Assembly (NCBI RefSeq): GCF_036347055.1
Contig: NZ_CP108882.1
Coordinates: 6,188,001 to 6,252,000 of the forward strand
Reading direction: 5' to 3'
Source: Streptomyces sp. NBC_00820
GTDB lineage: Bacteria; Actinomycetota; Actinomycetes; Streptomycetales; Streptomycetaceae
Length of the DNA stretch: 64,000 nt
Part shown: piece by piece, positions 41,391-49,888 of the stretch
Layout: every line of letters begins with the position of its first letter
How positions within the stretch are numbered: position 1 is the first letter of the stretch
Made by a program: the position numbers and the translations under genes
Notes under the pieces: model-generated
What the model was told of the DNA's origin: nothing
What the model saw: only the letters and a program-made list of their open reading frames with translations
The model's database searches: none

Positions 41391-42812
41391 TCAGACCGAG
41401 TAGCCGAGGGCGCGGAGCTGGCCGCGGATCTCGTCGGTCGCGGGGACCTGTGCGGGCTCCCGCAGCGCGGTGCGGTAGTCGTCGAGCAGGGTCAGCAGGT
41501 CCACGCCGTCGTCATCGGGCACCGCCCGGGGCACGCCGTCCGCGCCGATCCTCTCCACGCGGACGCTGTCGAAAGGCGTCGCCCGCTGGAAGGCCTCGGA
41601 GTAGTGGCGGGCCATCCGCACCACCTTGCGGTCCCCCGCATAGGCCGCGTGGCCGACCAGGAAGTGCCGCAGCGGGCCCGGATCACGGCCGCTCAACTGC
41701 TTCTCCTGGAAGGCGATGAAATCGTTCAGCTCGGCGTTGTACGACTCGGCGAGGGCGGGCGCGTCCGCGTCCAGGGCGCTCTCGCCGCGCACCACGGAGG
41801 CGAGCGAACGCCCGTCGAAGACCCCGGTGGCGGGGGCCGGGACGCCGCTCAGGTCCAGCACGGTGGGCGCGATGTCGACCGTCCGGATGCGATGGGTGTG
41901 GGTGCCCGGCCTGACCCCGTCGCCGACGATGATCAGCGGTACCCGCAGCACGCCCTCGGCCATCGAGTTGAAGTGTCCGTTGGTCTGCGCGTCGAACTCC
42001 TCGCCATGGTCGGCGAACAGCACGAGCAGCATCCGTTTGCCCGTGGCGGCCACCCGTTCGGTGAGCCGGTCCACGAAGCCGGTCAGCCGGGTGGCCAGGA
42101 AGTGCTCCACCCCGTCGAGATACAGCTGCATCAGCCGGTCGTAGGCGCCCTGTTGGTGCAGATACGTGGTGGCGCGCTTGTAGCGGACCAGCAGATCGGC
42201 GTCCTCGGGTTTCCGGTAGGTCTCCACCAGCCGGTCCACGAACGGCAGTTCGTCGGGCAGGCCGGCCTCCAGCTCGGCGACCTTCTCCCGGTAGGCGTCG
42301 CCGCCGAAGGTCAGGCTGTGGAAACCGTAGGGGAGGTGAACGCCACCGAAATGGGCGAGGGCCACCGTGCGGTCCGACGAGGCGACGGCCTCGATGAACT
42401 CGTCGTCCTGTTCAACGAGATACGTGTCGATGTTCCGGGTGAAGCCGAGTTCGGGGCCGAGAATAATGGGAAAGTCCACCTTCATCACCGTGCGCCGGCC
42501 GTCCCGCCGCCCGTAGGTGAATAGCGTGGGGGCCCTCAGCGACCCGTTGTAGAATTCGTGAATTCCGTTGTGCAGCGGGTATTGGCCGGTGAATATCGCC
42601 CCGTGCGAAGCCGCCGTGTAGGGGGCCGCGCTGATCATGTTGGGGAAGAAGGCGCCGCGTGAGGCCAGCTCGTCCAGCAGCGTGGTGCGGACCGGGCGGA
42701 CGCCGGGGTGCGTGTGCGGCCACAGCGGCGTGGGGTGCGCGGACAGCGCGTCGGCGCGGAGCGTGTCGACGGACACCAGGACGATGTGGTCGTAGTGGCT
42801 CGGCTCGGGCAC
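41391..42812 (-). CDS. Sulfatase-superfamily hydrolase 2, lacking the formylglycine Cys/Ser motif
   Basis: The 473-residue protein shows sulfatase-fold metal motifs IVLVSVDTLRAD and LVLFADHGEEFDAQTNGH, plus VDIAPTVLDLSGVP. The nucleophile segment reads PYTAASHGAIFTG, again with Thr in place of the formylglycine Cys/Ser, and the family's CxPSR is absent. It starts at GTG 42812 with GGAGG 10 nt upstream and has no signal peptide. It is longer than sulfatase 1, with an inserted helical region around residues 165-225. A StrR/NovG-like site sits 55-84 nt upstream, which suggests it is switched on with the cluster. Probable counterpart of one of the two sulfatase genes needed for nucleocidin sulfamate formation. 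Confidence 0.85.
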   Translation of the reverse strand: MPEPSHYDHIVLVSVDTLRADALSAHPTPLWPHTHPGVRPVRTTLLDELASRGAFFPNMISAAPYTAASHGAIFTGQYPLHNGIHEFYNGSLRAPTLFTYGRRDGRRTVMKVDFPIILGPELGFTRNIDTYLVEQDDEFIEAVASSDRTVALAHFGGVHLPYGFHSLTFGGDAYREKVAELEAGLPDELPFVDRLVETYRKPEDADLLVRYKRATTYLHQQGAYDRLMQLYLDGVEHFLATRLTGFVDRLTERVAATGKRMLLVLFADHGEEFDAQTNGHFNSMAEGVLRVPLIIVGDGVRPGTHTHRIRTVDIAPTVLDLSGVPAPATGVFDGRSLASVVRGESALDADAPALAESYNAELNDFIAFQEKQLSGRDPGPLRHFLVGHAAYAGDRKVVRMARHYSEAFQRATPFDSVRVERIGADGVPRAVPDDDGVDLLTLLDDYRTALREPAQVPATDEIRGQLRALGYSV

Positions 42813-42866
42813 GGGTTCTCGGCCTCCGATGGGCTCTGCGATAGGTCTCGGCTGCTGGGCGACGGT

Positions 42867-42896
42867 GTTCGACTGAGGAACACGCGCCGGTTGAAC
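42867..42896. promoter_or_regulatory. StrR/NovG-like binding site upstream of sulfatase 2
   Basis: GTTCGACTG (42867-42875) and CGGTTGAAC (42888-42896) are both perfect half-sites, but separated by 12 nt rather than the usual 11. It is centred about 69 nt before the sulfatase 2 start codon, in the intergenic gap. Confidence 0.6.
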
Positions 42897-42917
42897 GAGG
42901 GGCGGGCAGCGGGGGGC

Positions 42918-43370
42918 TCAGTCCGCGGCCGGTGCCTCAGGGGCCCGGTCCTCCGCCTGCGGGGGATAGATCTCGGGGTCGTCCAGGGGCAGCTTCAGCC
43001 AGGACAGCATCTGCCGCAGCTGGTGGTAGGCGGCGAGGCGCTCCTCGTCCGTGCACGCGCTCTCGGCCCGGGCGACAGGCTCCCACAGCCGGTGGATCAT
43101 CACCGGCCCGATCTCCAGCAGACCGCCGCTGCCGCCGCTGGCCCACCGGGCGAGCACGTACCGGACGACGGCTCCGGTGGGAATGCCAAGGTTGCGGGAC
43201 ATGCCGCGCACCGTGTGCAGCGGGTCGAGCAGGCCGTAACCCACCACGTCCGACTTGAAGTTGGCGTGCGGATCGTCCTTCGCCCAGGTGCCCTTCCAAC
43301 GGCGCAGGCACACCACGTCCTCCCCGTCCGCGGTGGTCCACACATCGGCATCGGGCACGTGGCTCTCCAC
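42918..43370 (-). CDS. Small conserved actinobacterial protein of unknown function (possibly DUF6027 type)
   Basis: The 150-residue soluble protein contains LRRWKGTWAKDDPHANFKSD, VVGYGLLDPLHTVRGMSRNLGIP and VVRYVLARWASGGSGGLLEIGP. It resembles short Streptomyces proteins I associate with DUF6027, but the assignment is tentative. GTG 43370 is preceded by GGAGG with 5-nt spacing. It has helical, Trp-rich segments and no signal peptide or membrane segment. It lies upstream of sulfatase 2 on the same strand, 105 nt away, and is divergent from the MHS transporter. The text GLLEIGPVMIHRLWEP hints at a helix-turn-helix-like bundle, but I claim no function. Confidence 0.65.
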   Translation of the reverse strand: MESHVPDADVWTTADGEDVVCLRRWKGTWAKDDPHANFKSDVVGYGLLDPLHTVRGMSRNLGIPTGAVVRYVLARWASGGSGGLLEIGPVMIHRLWEPVARAESACTDEERLAAYHQLRQMLSWLKLPLDDPEIYPPQAEDRAPEAPAAD

Positions 43371-43732
43371 CCCCGCCTCCTTTCGGATTCCGACAGGTCC
43401 GGACGAGTGTTCCGCCGCGCGGACGGTTGCGCAACCGTGCATTCGGTCCGGCCGGATGTTCATTCCGCCCGCTGGACAGGACGAATGCGGGCGGGGTAAC
43501 CATGAAGACCGATCGCACTCCGAGCCGCCTCCACCTGTGACCGAACCGGATTCCCCACCGGGGGATTCCCGTGCCGGGCACCGCCGTTTTCGTCCGCTCC
43601 CGGGCAGAAGTGAATGGACTCGTCGAGGAAATCCATGACCGTGCCGCATGTCCGCCGCCCCGCGCGTCCTCAGCCGTACGACCGCCCTGTCCCGCCCCGT
43701 CCCGCCCGCTCCGGTGAGACGAGGGGGCAGGC
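43371..43732. promoter_or_regulatory. Divergent promoter region with a perfect 16-bp palindrome
   Basis: These 362 bp lie between the 150-residue protein and the 7-deazapurine operon. ACGGTTGCGCAACCGT (43423-43438) is a perfect palindrome 53 nt before the minus-strand start and resembles a TetR- or MarR-type operator. No regulator of those families is in the window. GAGGGGGC precedes the plus-strand GTG. Confidence 0.55.
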
Positions 43733-45076
43733 GTGACTTCCGTGAGCCACGTCGTGGCAGGACGGACCGCGCCCCCCGGCGTGACCCGGCGCGTCCTCGC
43801 CGCGAGCACCATCGGCAGTGCCATCGAGTGGTACGACTTCTACCTCTATTCGACGGCGGCCACGCTGCTCCTCGGCCCGTTGTTCTTCCCGCATCAGTCG
43901 CCGGCCGCGGCCACGCTCGCATCCTTCGCCACCTACGCCGCCGGGTTCGTCGCCCGCCCCCTCGGCGGCGCCCTGTTCGGGCACTTCGGCGACCGTGTCG
44001 GCCGCAAGTCGATGCTGGTGCTGACCCTGGTGGTGATGGGCGGGGCGACCTTCCTGGTCGGGGTGCTGCCGACCTACGGACAGGCCGGCCTGTGGGCCCC
44101 CGTGCTGCTCGTCACCCTGCGCGTGGTCCAGGGCATAGGCATCGGCGGCGAGTGGGGCGGCGGCGTCCTGATGACGACGGAGCACGCACCGCCCGGCCGC
44201 CGTGCCCTGTTCAGCAGCCTGCCGGCCGCCGGCTTTCCGCTGGGTCTGGCCGGCAGCACGGCGATGATCTCGCTGGTGTCCCTGCTGCCCGACGACGCAC
44301 TCATGACATGGGGCTGGCGGCTGCCGTTCCTCGCGTCCGCCGTGCTCGTGGCCGTCGGGATGTACGTCCGGCTGGGGGTGGCGGAGAGCCCCGAGTTCCT
44401 GCGCGAGAGGCGCAGCGGTGCGCCGGCGAGGGTCCCGATCGCCGAGGTGCTGCGGCACCGTCCGGGCCACGCGGTGCGCGGGGCGCTGGCGGCGCTGGGT
44501 CTCGCGATGATCGTCAGCACGTTCTCGGTCTACCTCGTCGCGCATGCCTCCCACACCCCCGGCACTCGGCCGCTGCTGATGACCGGACTCGTGGTCGGCG
44601 CGCTGCTGGAGGCGGCGATGCTGCCCGTGTTCGGCGCGCTCTCCGACCGCTACGGGCGCCGCAGGGTCCTGCTGTTCGGCTACGCGGTGTGCGCGCTGAC
44701 GGCGGTTCCGGCGCCCGGCTGGCTGACCTCCGGTGACCTGGTACGCGTCGTGCTCGTCTTCGCGGTGGCGATGGGCATCGGGCACGCGGCTGTCTACGGC
44801 GGCTTCGCCGCGTATCTGGTGGAGCTGTTCCCCACCCGGTACCGGTACTCCGCACTCGCCGTGACCTACCAACTCGGCGCCACGCTGGCGAGTTTCGGCC
44901 CGTTGGTGGCGGCAGCCGTCGCGGGCTCGGGCAGCACGGCGTGGCCGGGTGTGTGCATCCTGCTCGGAACGCTGGCGGTGGCCGCCTGCGCGGTGGCCGC
45001 GCCCGGCCGGCGCGCAGGCGCCCAGGCTCCGCCGGCCCGCTCGTCGAACCGGACGACCTCAGGCGCAAGGGAGTAG
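43733..45076 (+). CDS. MHS-family MFS transporter (metabolite:H+ symporter type)
   Basis: The 447-residue protein has about twelve membrane segments and the MHS/ShiA-ProP signatures: IGSAIEWYDFYLYSTAA, FVARPLGGALFGHFGDRVGRKS and GIGIGGEWGGGVLM. ESPEF and FPTRYRYSALAVTYQLG follow. Members import shikimate, betaine, citrate or similar acids with protons; some actinobacterial ones sit in biosynthetic clusters. It starts at GTG 43733 and ends 3 nt before queD, so it belongs to the 7-deazapurine operon. It could import a precursor or export a product. Confidence 0.85.
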   Translation: MTSVSHVVAGRTAPPGVTRRVLAASTIGSAIEWYDFYLYSTAATLLLGPLFFPHQSPAAATLASFATYAAGFVARPLGGALFGHFGDRVGRKSMLVLTLVVMGGATFLVGVLPTYGQAGLWAPVLLVTLRVVQGIGIGGEWGGGVLMTTEHAPPGRRALFSSLPAAGFPLGLAGSTAMISLVSLLPDDALMTWGWRLPFLASAVLVAVGMYVRLGVAESPEFLRERRSGAPARVPIAEVLRHRPGHAVRGALAALGLAMIVSTFSVYLVAHASHTPGTRPLLMTGLVVGALLEAAMLPVFGALSDRYGRRRVLLFGYAVCALTAVPAPGWLTSGDLVRVVLVFAVAMGIGHAAVYGGFAAYLVELFPTRYRYSALAVTYQLGATLASFGPLVAAAVAGSGSTAWPGVCILLGTLAVAACAVAAPGRRAGAQAPPARSSNRTTSGARE

Positions 45077-45079
45077 CGG

Positions 45080-45445
45080 ATGCTGTCCATCACCAAGGAA
45101 TTCCATTTCTCCGCCAGCCACCAGCTGGCCCACCTGCCCTCCGACCATCCCTGCACCCGGCTGCACGGACACAACTACGTGCTGGTCGTGGAACTGTCCT
45201 GCGCCGAGGAGAACGTGAACCGCGCGGGCTTCGTGCGTGACTACCGGGACCTGGACACCCTGAAGAAGTGGATCGACGACGTACTGGACCACCGGCACCT
45301 CAACGACGTCATGGACGACAACCCCTCCGCGGAGAACCTGGCGCGCTGGGTGCACGGCAAGTGGTCCGGGGAGTATCCGGAACTGACCGCCGTCAGGGTG
45401 TCGGAGACACCGAAGACCTGGGCCACCTACAGGCCCGCGGTGTGA
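45080..45445 (+). CDS. queD: QueD-like 6-carboxytetrahydropterin synthase
   Basis: The 121-residue protein has the tunnelling-fold signature: zinc ligands His14 (FSASHQL), His29 and His31 (RLHGHNY), and catalytic Cys25 in HPCTRLHGH. VSETPKTWATYRP near the end provides the conserved Glu for pterin binding. It converts dihydroneopterin triphosphate to 6-carboxytetrahydropterin, the second step to 7-deazapurines. GGGAG precedes the ATG. The neighbours QueE and FolE complete the route to 7-carboxy-7-deazaguanine. The homologous step in toyocamycin and tubercidin clusters is encoded in the same way. It acts as a cytoplasmic oligomer. Confidence 0.93.
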   Translation: MLSITKEFHFSASHQLAHLPSDHPCTRLHGHNYVLVVELSCAEENVNRAGFVRDYRDLDTLKKWIDDVLDHRHLNDVMDDNPSAENLARWVHGKWSGEYPELTAVRVSETPKTWATYRPAV

Positions 45446-45494
45446 CCGGCACCCGCCGGCACCCGCCCGCAGCGACCCGGAGGAGGTGGGGTAC

Positions 45495-46216
45495 ATGAAC
45501 AGGCCGAAGCTCGTCGTCAACGAAATCTTCGGTCCCACCTGACCGTCCAGGGCGAGGGACCTTCCACCGGCCGTTCGTGCGCCTTCCTGCGCCTCGGCGG
45601 CTGCAATCTGACGTGTACGTGGTGCGACACCCCGTACACCTGGGACTGGACCGGGAGTTCGGAGTCCGGGGTCGCCCACCAGCCGTCGCGGGAGCTGCAC
45701 CCGATGACCGTCGAGGAGGTGACCGAGCGGTTGCTCGCCTACGGCACACCTCTCGTGGTGGTGTCCGGCGGCGAACCGCTCAGCCAGCAGCTGCGGCTGC
45801 TGCCTGTGGTCGAGAACCTGAGGGCCGGCGGTGTGGACGTGGAGATCGAGACCAACGGAACCGTCGTGCCCGCGCCACAGTGGGCGGCGACCGGTGTCCG
45901 GTTCAACGTGTCACCGAAACTCGCCCACTCGGGAGTCGCAAAGAGCAGGCGCATCGTTCCCGGCGCGCTCACGGCGTTGCGCGCGCTGCCGGGCACCTGT
46001 TTCAAGTTCGTCTGCGCGGCGCCCGACGACCTCGCCGAAGTGGAGGAAGTCGTCCGCGCTCACGCACTGGACAACGTTTGGATCATGCCACGCGGCCAGT
46101 CGCCGGAGGAGATCGCCGATGGGCTGCGCGCCCTGGCCGACCCGGTCGGCGTCCGCCGGTGGAATCTGACCGGGAGGCTGCACGTGACTGTCTGGGGAAA
46201 CCAGCGGGGGGTATGA
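45495..46216 (+). pseudogene. queE: QueE (7-carboxy-7-deazaguanine synthase), frameshifted near the N-terminus as read
   Basis: ATG 45495 with AGGAGG 8 nt upstream starts MNRPKLVVNEIFGPT and then hits TGA at 45540-45542. The next frame, open from before 45540, reads HLTVQGEGPSTGR and the radical SAM motif GGCNLTCTWCDTPYTWD. VSGGEPL, VEIETNGT, FNVSPKLAHSG and a tail ending at TGA 46216 follow. One missing C in the run at 45534-45536 would restore a full protein of about 240 residues. No start codon in the second frame precedes the CxxxCxxC cluster, so the gene as written cannot make active enzyme. The first ATG in that frame is 45704, after the iron-sulfur site. A sequencing error is the simplest explanation, because the operon is otherwise intact. 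Confidence 0.88.
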
Positions 46217-46828
46217 ATGACTCAGAACACCGAGACCGCACCAGTGCTGACGATGGCGGGGACCGGCGAACGGCGGCCCGACCCGCTGGAGCGCATCGCC
46301 CGGGAGCTGCTGCTGGAGATCGGCGAGGACCCTGAGCGGGAGGGACTGCTCGACACCCCGGCGCGCTGGGCCCGTTGGTGGCGGGAGTTCGCCGAGTACG
46401 ACCCGGGCACGGTGGAGACCGCGTTCACATCGGCCGGCAGCCCCGGCACGGTGTCGGTCTCCGGGATCGAGGTGTGGTCCCTGTGCGAACACCATCTCCT
46501 GCCGTTCTCCTGCCGGGTGACGATCGCCTACCGGCCGCGGGGACAGGTGCTGGGGCTCAGCAAGTTCGCCCGGATCGCCCACCAGCACGCCCACCGGTTG
46601 CAGGTGCAGGAGCGGCTCACCTCCGACATAGCCGACGCCGTCGAGAAGTTCACCGCTTCCCCGGACGTCGCCGTGCTGTGCCGGGGCGAGCACCTGTGCA
46701 TGGCCATGCGCGGCATACGCACCCCGGCGACGATGACCACCGTCGCCTGGCGGGGAGCCTTCGAGGACCCCGCGGCGCGCGCGGAGTTCCTCGCCTTCCA
46801 GCCGACCACCGGACCCGGCCCGCGGTGA
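46217..46828 (+). CDS. folE: GTP cyclohydrolase I
   Basis: The 203-residue protein has the FolE zinc and active-site residues in [12 protein letters not shown] (Cys and His ligands) and [11 protein letters not shown] (second Cys, catalytic His). [15 protein letters not shown] and the N-terminal [20 protein letters not shown] also match. It makes dihydroneopterin triphosphate from GTP, the first step of the 7-deazapurine route. A dedicated FolE copy is typical of toyocamycin, sangivamycin and tubercidin clusters. The start codon directly follows the queE stop. It acts as a cytoplasmic decamer in the family. Confidence 0.94.
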   Translation: MTQNTETAPVLTMAGTGERRPDPLERIARELLLEIGEDPEREGLLDTPARWARWWREFAEYDPGTVETAFTSAGSPGTVSVSGIEVWSLCEHHLLPFSCRVTIAYRPRGQVLGLSKFARIAHQHAHRLQVQERLTSDIADAVEKFTASPDVAVLCRGEHLCMAMRGIRTPATMTTVAWRGAFEDPAARAEFLAFQPTTGPGPR

Positions 46829-46864
46829 CCCCGGGGGCTGACGCAGAGAGGACCGGAACACCAC

Positions 46865-48025
46865 GTGCGTATCACCACCGAGCCCCGGACCGGGCTCAGC
46901 TTCGACGACGTGCTGCTGGTACCCCAGCGCACCTCGCTGCGCAGCCGCCGGCACGCCGATCTGACCAGTGAGCTGCTGCACGGGCTGCGCCTGCGCACTC
47001 CTGTCGTGTCGGCCAACACCCAGTGGTGCACCGGCGATCGGATGGCCGTCGGCATGGCACTCAACGGCGGGCTGGGCATCCTGCACCGGATGCAGACGAC
47101 CGCGCAGCAGGTCGAGCAGCTGCGCCGGGCCAAGGCCCACGAGCCCACCGCCGAAGAGCGGGAGGCGGGGCCCACACTGGACACCGGCGGACGGCTGTTC
47201 GTCGGGGCCGCGGTCGGCGTGACCGGGGACTGGCGGGAGCGGGCCGGCCAACTCGTCGCGCACGGCGCCGACCTGCTCGTGGTCGACGTCGCGCACGGCC
47301 ACAGCGACCAGGTTCTGGAGGCCGTGACGCGGTTGCGCGGCGACCACCCCGCCGTGCCGCTCGTGGCCGGCAACGTGGCCACCGCCGCGGGCGTCCGCGA
47401 TCTCGCCGAGGCCGGTGCGGACGTCGTCAAGGTCGGCATCGGGCCGGGCGGAGTGTGCACCACCCGGCTGGTGGCGGGCACCGGCGTGCCGCAGCTCACC
47501 GCCGTACTGGACTGCGCGGCGGAAGCCGCCCGGCACGGCGTGCGGGTGATCGCCGACGGCGGTGTCCGGCACGCCGGAGACATCGCCAAGGCGCTGGCGG
47601 CCGGGGCCGCGGCCGTCATGCTCGGCAGCCTCCTCGCCGGGGCCGACGAGAGCGAGGCCGTGCCGGTGCTGCGCGACGGCGTCCCGTACAAGGTGAGCCG
47701 GGGATTCGTCTCGCTCGGCATGGAACTGACGCTGCGCCGGGAGGCCGGCGAGAAGATCACCCGGGAGGAGGTCGACGACTACGTCCCCGAGGGCGTGGAG
47801 GCCACCTTCGCCGCCACGGGGCCGCTGAAGCGGACCCTGCGCCAGCTCACCGGCGGAGTCCAGTCGGCGCTGAGCTACTCGGGCGCCGCCGACGTCGACG
47901 CCTTCCGCGAGAAGGCCGAGTTCGTCCGGGTCACCCCGGCGGGACAGGCCGAGAACACCCCGCACGTGCGCTCCCGTACCGAGCAGATCGAGATCGACCA
48001 TGTGACGGAAGCGGTGGGCGGATGA
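46865..48025 (+). CDS. IMP dehydrogenase/GMP reductase homologue without CBS domains
   Basis: The 386-residue protein is a TIM barrel with [10 protein letters not shown] (13-22), the phosphate-binding GIRVIADGG-type [19 protein letters not shown] and the catalytic loop [12 protein letters not shown] with Cys198. Regulatory CBS domains are missing, as in GuaB1/GMP reductase types. Where housekeeping IMPDH has SANMDTVTE this protein reads [10 protein letters not shown], so the purine site has diverged. In 7-deazapurine clusters such a reductase is assigned to conversion of the guanine-like ring towards the adenine-like one. The stop overlaps the PRTase start (ATGA). Exact substrate is inferred from pathway logic. 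Confidence 0.85.
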   Translation: MRITTEPRTGLSFDDVLLVPQRTSLRSRRHADLTSELLHGLRLRTPVVSANTQWCTGDRMAVGMALNGGLGILHRMQTTAQQVEQLRRAKAHEPTAEEREAGPTLDTGGRLFVGAAVGVTGDWRERAGQLVAHGADLLVVDVAHGHSDQVLEAVTRLRGDHPAVPLVAGNVATAAGVRDLAEAGADVVKVGIGPGGVCTTRLVAGTGVPQLTAVLDCAAEAARHGVRVIADGGVRHAGDIAKALAAGAAAVMLGSLLAGADESEAVPVLRDGVPYKVSRGFVSLGMELTLRREAGEKITREEVDDYVPEGVEATFAATGPLKRTLRQLTGGVQSALSYSGAADVDAFREKAEFVRVTPAGQAENTPHVRSRTEQIEIDHVTEAVGG

Positions 48026-48597
48026 CGGGACAGGAACTGCCGGGAGAGTCCGCGACGGCCGGCGAACGGCCCGGCATGTGGAGTCGGCAGGGTGCTTACG
48101 AACTGAGCTGGCACGACCTGGGCACCGCACTGGACAGCATCGCCCGCTCCGTCCGCGCCGATGGCTTCACCCCCGATGTGGTGCTCGGCGTGGCCCGCGG
48201 CGGACTGCTCGCCGCGAGCTATCTCACGTGCGCCCTCGACGTGCCGCAGATGAGCCTCGTCCGGGTGCGCCGCACCCGCGACGACAGCCAGTACGCGGCC
48301 AAGCGCCCGCCGCTGCTCGAACAGGAGGGCCCCGTGCCGAAACCCGGTACCGCCGTCCTGGTCGTGGACGACATCGTGGGCACCGGCGCCACCGCCGACG
48401 TGGTGCGCGAGCATCTGCGCACGGCGGGCGTCACCGACACGGACGTCCGCTTCGCGGCCCTGGTGCGCAACCACCGCTCCGGTTACGTGCCGGACTACTG
48501 CCCGGCGGTCGTCGACGACTGGGTCGTCTTCCCCTGGGAGCAGGGCTGGGGCCGCACTGCGGGCACGCGTCCCTTCCCGCTCGGGGAGGCGAGGTGA
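48022..48597 (+). CDS. Phosphoribosyltransferase, 7-deazapurine type
   Basis: The 191-residue protein has the type I PRTase PRPP motif VLVVDDIVGTGAT (112-124), VLGVARGGLLAA for the N-terminal loop and a C-terminal hood. It would attach ribose 5-phosphate from PRPP to a 7-deazapurine base. It overlaps both neighbours (ATGA upstream, GTGA downstream). In tubercidin and toyocamycin clusters a PRTase of this kind acts before or after decarboxylation. The N-terminal 20 residues are not conserved. Substrate preference for 7-carboxy-7-deazaguanine or its reduced form is inferred. Confidence 0.87.
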   Translation: MTGQELPGESATAGERPGMWSRQGAYELSWHDLGTALDSIARSVRADGFTPDVVLGVARGGLLAASYLTCALDVPQMSLVRVRRTRDDSQYAAKRPPLLEQEGPVPKPGTAVLVVDDIVGTGATADVVREHLRTAGVTDTDVRFAALVRNHRSGYVPDYCPAVVDDWVVFPWEQGWGRTAGTRPFPLGEAR

Positions 48598-49865
48598 CAC
48601 ATGCCCCCGCACCCGACTTCACCAGCAGCGGCCTGACCCGCGTCGCCCCGTCCGAGGCCGGGCTGCCCCCCTGCTACGACGCGGTGGACGTCTACGCCTG
48701 TGACCGGCCCCTGCGGGCCGAGGTGGAGGTGGCCCGCACCCTGGCCGACCTCGAACGGCGGCACGGGGCCCGGCCCACCACCGTGTTCACCCGGATCGTG
48801 GACCGGCCGGGGACCCGGGTGCTCGGCCACCCCTACCCGCGTGCGGTGCTGCTCGCGGCGCTCGGAGTGGACGAGCACACCCGACTGTCCGACATGGCCA
48901 CCCGGCTGGCCGGTCCGCCGCATCGCGTGCGCCCGGCACCGGAACCGGACGGCGCACCCGCGGGGCTGGAGGAGCTGAAGGGCCTGGACGACCTGCCCGT
49001 GCTCCGGCACCGGCCCGGCGACGGCGGGCGGTACGTGACCGCGGGCATCGGCGTGACGACCCGCCCGGACGGTTCCGAGCCCAACCTCGGCTTCTACTGC
49101 GTCCAGGCGGTCTCCACGCGCCGCGCCCGCGTTTTCATGGACCCGCGCACCGATGCCCACCGGAACCTTCAGGCATGGCACGCGCAGGGCAGGCCGATGC
49201 CGGTGTCGGTGTTCCTGGGCGCGAACCCCGTGCACGCCGTGGTGGCGGCCTCCCGGCTGCCCGCCGAGGGCGACGACTACCAGATCGCCTCACGGCTGCT
49301 GCGCGACGACGTCACCGTCACCGGCGCCCCGCCCGTCCCGGCCGACGCCACCCACGTGCTGACCGGTCGGGTACTCCCGGTGCGGGAGACGGAGGGCCCG
49401 TTCGGCGAGTTCAAGGGCTACTACGTCGAGGAGCGGGAGGGCTACGTCCTGGACGTCACGGGTGTGGCCGCTCGCTCCGGCGCTCCCTGGCCGAGCATCG
49501 TCGCGGGCGCCGAGTCGGGGCTCACCCTGATGAGTTTCCAGAACGAGTACCTGATGTACGCCCATCTCACCGGGCAGGGCCTGCCGGTGAGGTCGGTGCG
49601 CTACTCCGTAAAGGCGCGTGGGGAGTTCGTCGCCCTGATCGAGACCGACGCGCCCGACCTGGACCTGGTGCGGGAGGCCATGCGGTTCGACGTCCGCGCC
49701 AAACTCGTCCTGTGCGGGCCCGATCTCCGCGACGTCGGACAGGCTTTGGCCACATACGGCTTCGTCACCCATCGCGCGCCGTACTACCGAAAGGGCAGGA
49801 TCGAGGGTGAGCGGCTGGGCCTCGCGTTGGTGATCCCACCGACCGGACGCCCCGTCGAGTACTGA
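48594..49865 (+). CDS. UbiD-like decarboxylase
   Basis: The 423-residue protein has the UbiD fold with the ETEGPFGEFKGYY motif (265-277) carrying the catalytic Glu, and a region that binds prenylated FMN (MPVSVFLGANPVH). It is shorter than canonical UbiD, about 490 residues. No UbiX for prenyl-FMN is in the window. In tubercidin-type clusters a UbiD homologue removes the 7-carboxyl group of the deazapurine nucleotide. It starts at GTG 48594, overlapping the PRTase stop with GGGGAGGCGAG just upstream. The Nudix gene follows closely. Confidence 0.9.
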   Translation: MTHAPAPDFTSSGLTRVAPSEAGLPPCYDAVDVYACDRPLRAEVEVARTLADLERRHGARPTTVFTRIVDRPGTRVLGHPYPRAVLLAALGVDEHTRLSDMATRLAGPPHRVRPAPEPDGAPAGLEELKGLDDLPVLRHRPGDGGRYVTAGIGVTTRPDGSEPNLGFYCVQAVSTRRARVFMDPRTDAHRNLQAWHAQGRPMPVSVFLGANPVHAVVAASRLPAEGDDYQIASRLLRDDVTVTGAPPVPADATHVLTGRVLPVRETEGPFGEFKGYYVEEREGYVLDVTGVAARSGAPWPSIVAGAESGLTLMSFQNEYLMYAHLTGQGLPVRSVRYSVKARGEFVALIETDAPDLDLVREAMRFDVRAKLVLCGPDLRDVGQALATYGFVTHRAPYYRKGRIEGERLGLALVIPPTGRPVEY

Positions 49866-49888
49866 TCACGAGACCGTTGAGGGAACCT

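Noticed and set aside
45704..46216. Translation of a short QueE from the internal ATG.
   Set aside because: It would lack the CxxxCxxC iron-sulfur motif and be inactive; the frameshift reading explains the sequence better.
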